Shown piece after piece: positions 60,354-64,000 of a stretch of 64,000 nt of DNA. Every line of letters starts with the position of its first letter. The stretch's first letter is position 1. Made by a program: the position numbers and the translations under genes. Under the pieces are notes generated by a model that saw only the letters and a list, made by a program, of their open reading frames with translations, was not told the origin of the DNA and did no database searches. The DNA is from Jacaranda mimosifolia (lineage: Eukaryota; Streptophyta; Magnoliopsida; Lamiales; Bignoniaceae), in the NCBI GenBank assembly GCA_018894105.1, contig CM032133.1, forward strand, positions 14,026,501 to 14,090,500. The letters are read 5' to 3'.

Positions 60354-63300
60354 GTTATTTCATTTCTTGAAACCCCTGCAAAACATTTTTGCCTCATCTC
60401 TTTTTGAATTCCTTGATTATTTCTTGAACATTGCATTTAAAACAATAGTTTAGTTTAACAAATATATATCTAACATTTAGTCTTTTACTTCTTGATGATG
60501 GCAAAGCATGCTCATACCTAGGACTTGTGTCGTAGGGCCTGCAATTTATGCTAGCAGAAGAAAGGGAAAAAGACAAACATATGTAATGATGATTCTGGCA
60601 AAATTAATGATTTCACAGGCACTTTGGTAACTTAATAGTATTTTATTTCTTTTCCTTATCTCATATTTCGGATTCTAGTTCCAGTTAGGAATGGGTCATG
60701 AGTCAATAGGTAAGTCAAACACTTTGTTCAAGGATTTCCTTGATCATGGTGCTTCCTAGTTGTTTTCCTAGTATAATTAGGTGTCTAGAAGTCTATAAAT
60801 ATTGTCAACTCTCTCGTTTCAATTCATCAATAAAGGAGTGTGGGTTTTGCAAGTTTACAATTTTAATGGCGAGACTCCACCTTCTTTTGAGAAGGAATCT
60901 TGGAAGGCCTTGCAAAAACTCCAGCCCGTTTAGTTTTATTTGCAGAGGCATTTCCAGTTTCATTGCATTTTCAAAAGTTGGAAAAGTAGTTATGAAATGG
61001 AGAGGAAAATTGAGATGTGTTTGGATGAAATATTGGAAAGTAATGATTAAAATAAGTATAAGTTTGAAAAGTAGGTTAATTTATATTTATTTATGTTTAA
61101 AAAGATTTATTTATTTTTTTAAGATATATGTATATTTTATTAATTTGAAAATGATAGTGGGTACTTTATGTCAAATTAAATTTAAATTTGATTGATGTAA
61201 GAGTAGGATGATATGTAGGTTTAGAAAGAATTTGAAAATGAAAAAAAGAATATTTTGAAATGGAAATTGATAGAAAGTGAGTTTTCATTTTTCATTTCCA
61301 AACGAAAATGAAAAGGGCCCATGGAAATGAAACCAAACGGGCCTGTAAGGGCCTGATTGGTTGTGTTTTCATTTTCATTCTTTATTTTCAATGTTTTCAA
61401 CTAATTTTCACTTCAAGTATTGGATTTCGAGTGAAATAAAATATGATTGAATTAATAGTGTAGGAATTCTAAAAAAAGTTGAATCGAAAATAATATATTA
61501 TTTTGATAATGTTAACTAATTTAATATAATAATATTGTTAATTTATTGTGGGTCCTATATCTTTATTATGTCTTATCAATTACATGATGTTTGTGTTTAG
61601 TATGGGGTCCATGGTTGGGGAGATAAAAAAAGAAATTACTATTTAATAAGTTAGTGGGTTATATTGCAATAAATAATTGTTGTTAAATTTAGTAAGCATC
61701 CATTTCTTGGGCGGATAAAAAAAAATTATTTAATTAGTTAGTGGATTTTAATTATTTTTAAATTAGTAGGTATTTTGTATTTTAAATGATAGTCGTAGGC
61801 ATAGAATTGAAAAAAGGTGGCATTTTCATTGAAAATGAGGGTTTGTTAGTTGTGTTTTAGGTGTTTTGTGAAAAATATTTTTGGAGAACATGTTCTGGGT
61901 AGTGGGTTGGGGAATGTAATGCTATTTGGTTATATTCTGGAGGTTGTTGGAGAATGTTTTGGGAGGAATTGGTTTGTTTGAAAGGATTTTGGGAAAGACA
62001 TTTTTTTATTATAGATGTTACATCAATCACTTTTCGTTGGGTTAGTGGAGTGAAATGTATTTTTTTTATAATAATTGTTTATGTATATATATATATAGTT
62101 ATAATAATTGGTGTATGTAGTGTAAAAAAAATGGTGTATATATGTATTTGCGTAATTATTAATAGATGATTGTGAGAAATAATATGAAAATGAATGAGAT
62201 GAATAATGTTTATATTTTAAATAATTATAAATATTAATATATTTATTGGTTATTAAATAAAGATATTAACATTGATTAATTAAAATGAGTATATGGCTTG
62301 TAGTGGTATTAATATTTAGCCTCAAAAGTTTTTTGTTTCATTTATTTTTTGGAAATAAGATAGTTAAAATTTTATTATGCTACATATCAAGGGAAATTAC
62401 ATCAGAAAATAAACTAAAAATATAATTTATAGAAAATAAATTGAAATTATAATTATAAATTATAAATTTCATTTTTTAAATAGAACTTTTCATTATTTAA
62501 TTAAATTAATACAGTAGAAAGAAAAAAAACTATTATGTGTAATTTATTTGTGGCTTTTGATAAATAAAGGAACTCTCAATAATTGTTAATTATAATTATC
62601 AATCATTCATAAGTGCTAATAATTGCTAATGAATTTTATTAATGTAGTTATAAATAATATGAATATACCGGAACTAATATTCGAATTTATAACCTTAATG
62701 TCCAAACTGTAGTGCAAAATGCAACATACCAACTTTAGAAAATATATATCATAAAGTACAATAATGTCCTTAAAATGTACTATTATGGAGAGGGAAGATT
62801 GCGAGTTCTAGACCTCGCAATGCTTAGCTTACTAATATTAGTAGAAGGTGATGGATGTGGTTCTTCAACTTGTCGATAAATTTGGTTTGCTAGAGCACTA
62901 CAAATGAAAGGAGGTTCGAGATATATCTCAATTCGAGATGATAATGGGGTGATGATAATCCCCATCGAACCTTAAGCGTTGATTAGCTCTGAGGCCGTAT
63001 GATGCAGATGATCTACAAGAAATGGCGTAGTAAATATTTCATACAAATCAAACTTGGGCTTTCCTTGCCTAAAGTATTGTGCTGCGAAAGGTTTAATCTA
63101 TGTATAGTTTTATCCTTCAGTTAATTACAAATTTATCACCGCATCATGATATATTATAGTTTTGATATAAACAATATTTTGCAACATAAATATGGACCTA
63201 AATCAATGTCTCGTGTGATATGTGGGCGGCGCATACAGGTATGTCGACCTTTGTGTCATAGTAGACATTTGGTTTTATGAGGATTCTTTCCATAGTATTG

Positions 63301-64000
63301 TGTTTTTCTTTCAGCCCCAAAATTTTTTGGGTGACAAATAATGTAGTAAAAAGAATTAGAAGTGACCCGTTACCGTGTATGTAATGTTAGATATACAATA
63401 ATGCGCATATAGCTCATTAGTCTCTAAGTGATTCCGTAGTAGTAGCATCAAGTAGCATATGAATAAACCTCTCTTCCATCTCTAATATCTAAGCATTGGG
63501 AATTGTAGTAAAATCTAATGACATCTTATAACTCATGTATAGACCTATGATGATAGAAATAGGTTATAATAAAAAAATAATAATGTATTGTGCAGTAATA
63601 AACTTTTACAATTTACAAATAAGTTTATACGAGAAAATGAGGAATAATGTTAAATCAGGTACAAGGTGCCATAAGTTATTGAAATATATAGGTTATCATC
63701 TATTACTTCATTTATATTTGTAAAACTTATTACACAATTAACGAACATGATTTATTATCAGAAAATTTCATGATACTAGTAACTTGACAAGCACAATCAT
63801 GATAAGGATCAATATGAGAGATATCGTAAATAAGAAACAATCACATATTGGAAGGACGACCAAATGGCGTATAAGGTCGGCACACGTAGCATGCGCAGGT
63901 ACAATAGGTGTAGCGTAACTACGACCAGCATGGGCTCTGCATGAAGGTTGATCTCCTGATGGCGTCCTATATAAAACTATCTTGCGAGTGAGCAGCTCAA
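60354..64000. other. Intron or 3' flank of MLH3, no exon found
   Basis: A GT follows the last exon. I looked for an exon beginning with the His-Ala-Ala-Asp-Glu block of the MLH3 endonuclease motif and for the following C-terminal domain on the plus strand and saw neither. The sequence is AT-rich with MITE-like pieces (60922-61343 and the Tourist-like start at 61348). A minus-strand open frame at 62783-62965 and other short ones lack known domains. Confidence 0.6.
60922..61343. mobile_element. Probable MITE after the last MLH3 exon
   Basis: The left end CAGCCCGTTTAGTTTTATTT and the right end GGAAATGAAACCAAACGGG are imperfect inverted repeats about 420 bp apart. The target duplication is not clear. 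The interior, GAAAATGAAAA-rich, resembles the tract at 48565-48975 in the MLH3 intron. Confidence 0.55.

Noticed and set aside
62783..62965. A 60-codon minus-strand frame right of MLH3
   Set aside because: No recognisable domain. It could be a piece of a decayed element, but there is no support for a gene.

Overview
This window is plant nuclear DNA, most likely from a eudicot. The signs are spliced plant-type genes, very AT-rich intergenic sequence, Mutator-like and Tourist-like transposons, a Ty3/Gypsy-type solo LTR and endogenous caulimovirid (plant pararetrovirus) sequence. I cannot name the species. Only two ordinary host genes are visible, one at each side, both running off the window. 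The roughly 41 kb between them is accessory DNA.

Left edge (1-3562, minus strand): the 5' half of an EH-domain endocytosis gene of the plant EH1/EH2 (Pan1-like) type. Two exons join cleanly, and the second EH domain is cut by an intron that leaves the window. The upstream sequence holds a strongly G-rich tract.

4386-16862: a rearranged endogenous caulimovirid cluster. A plus-strand fragment (C-terminal half of a 3' ORF, a duplicated leader, a Met-tRNA primer-binding site, movement-protein start) is joined head-on at about 6317 to a minus-strand array. That array holds one nearly full unit (leader, primer site, movement protein, capsid with zinc knuckle, protease, RT, RNase H, part of the 3' ORF) preceded by most of a second. 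All copies are broken by stops and frameshifts.

16863-23649: decayed, mostly noncoding repeats, including a remnant resembling the N-terminal and coiled-coil part of a plant gypsy-type (PF04195-like) protein.

23650-44779: one large Mutator-like element (MULE) of about 21 kb. It has matching inverted ends, a broken minus-strand MuDR-type transposase (zinc-finger N-terminus, DDE region, SWIM finger), a broken plus-strand gene ending in an Ulp1-type cysteine protease, and at least five tandem-repeat blocks built around a shared AAGTACAA-like core. Two small MITEs sit inside the transposase. A third caulimovirid copy, again with a head-on inversion, sits in its middle. The right arm is a shortened inverted copy of the left arm.

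45338-60353 (plus strand): the mismatch-repair and meiotic crossover gene MLH3. Sixteen exons splice into an open frame of 988 codons, including a 16-nt exon. It carries a Tourist-like MITE in intron 3 and a 3.1 kb solo LTR in intron 5. It stops, within this window, at the Asp-Gln that opens the endonuclease metal motif; the rest of the C-terminus is not found before 64000. The MULE ends only about 560 bp upstream of the MLH3 start codon.
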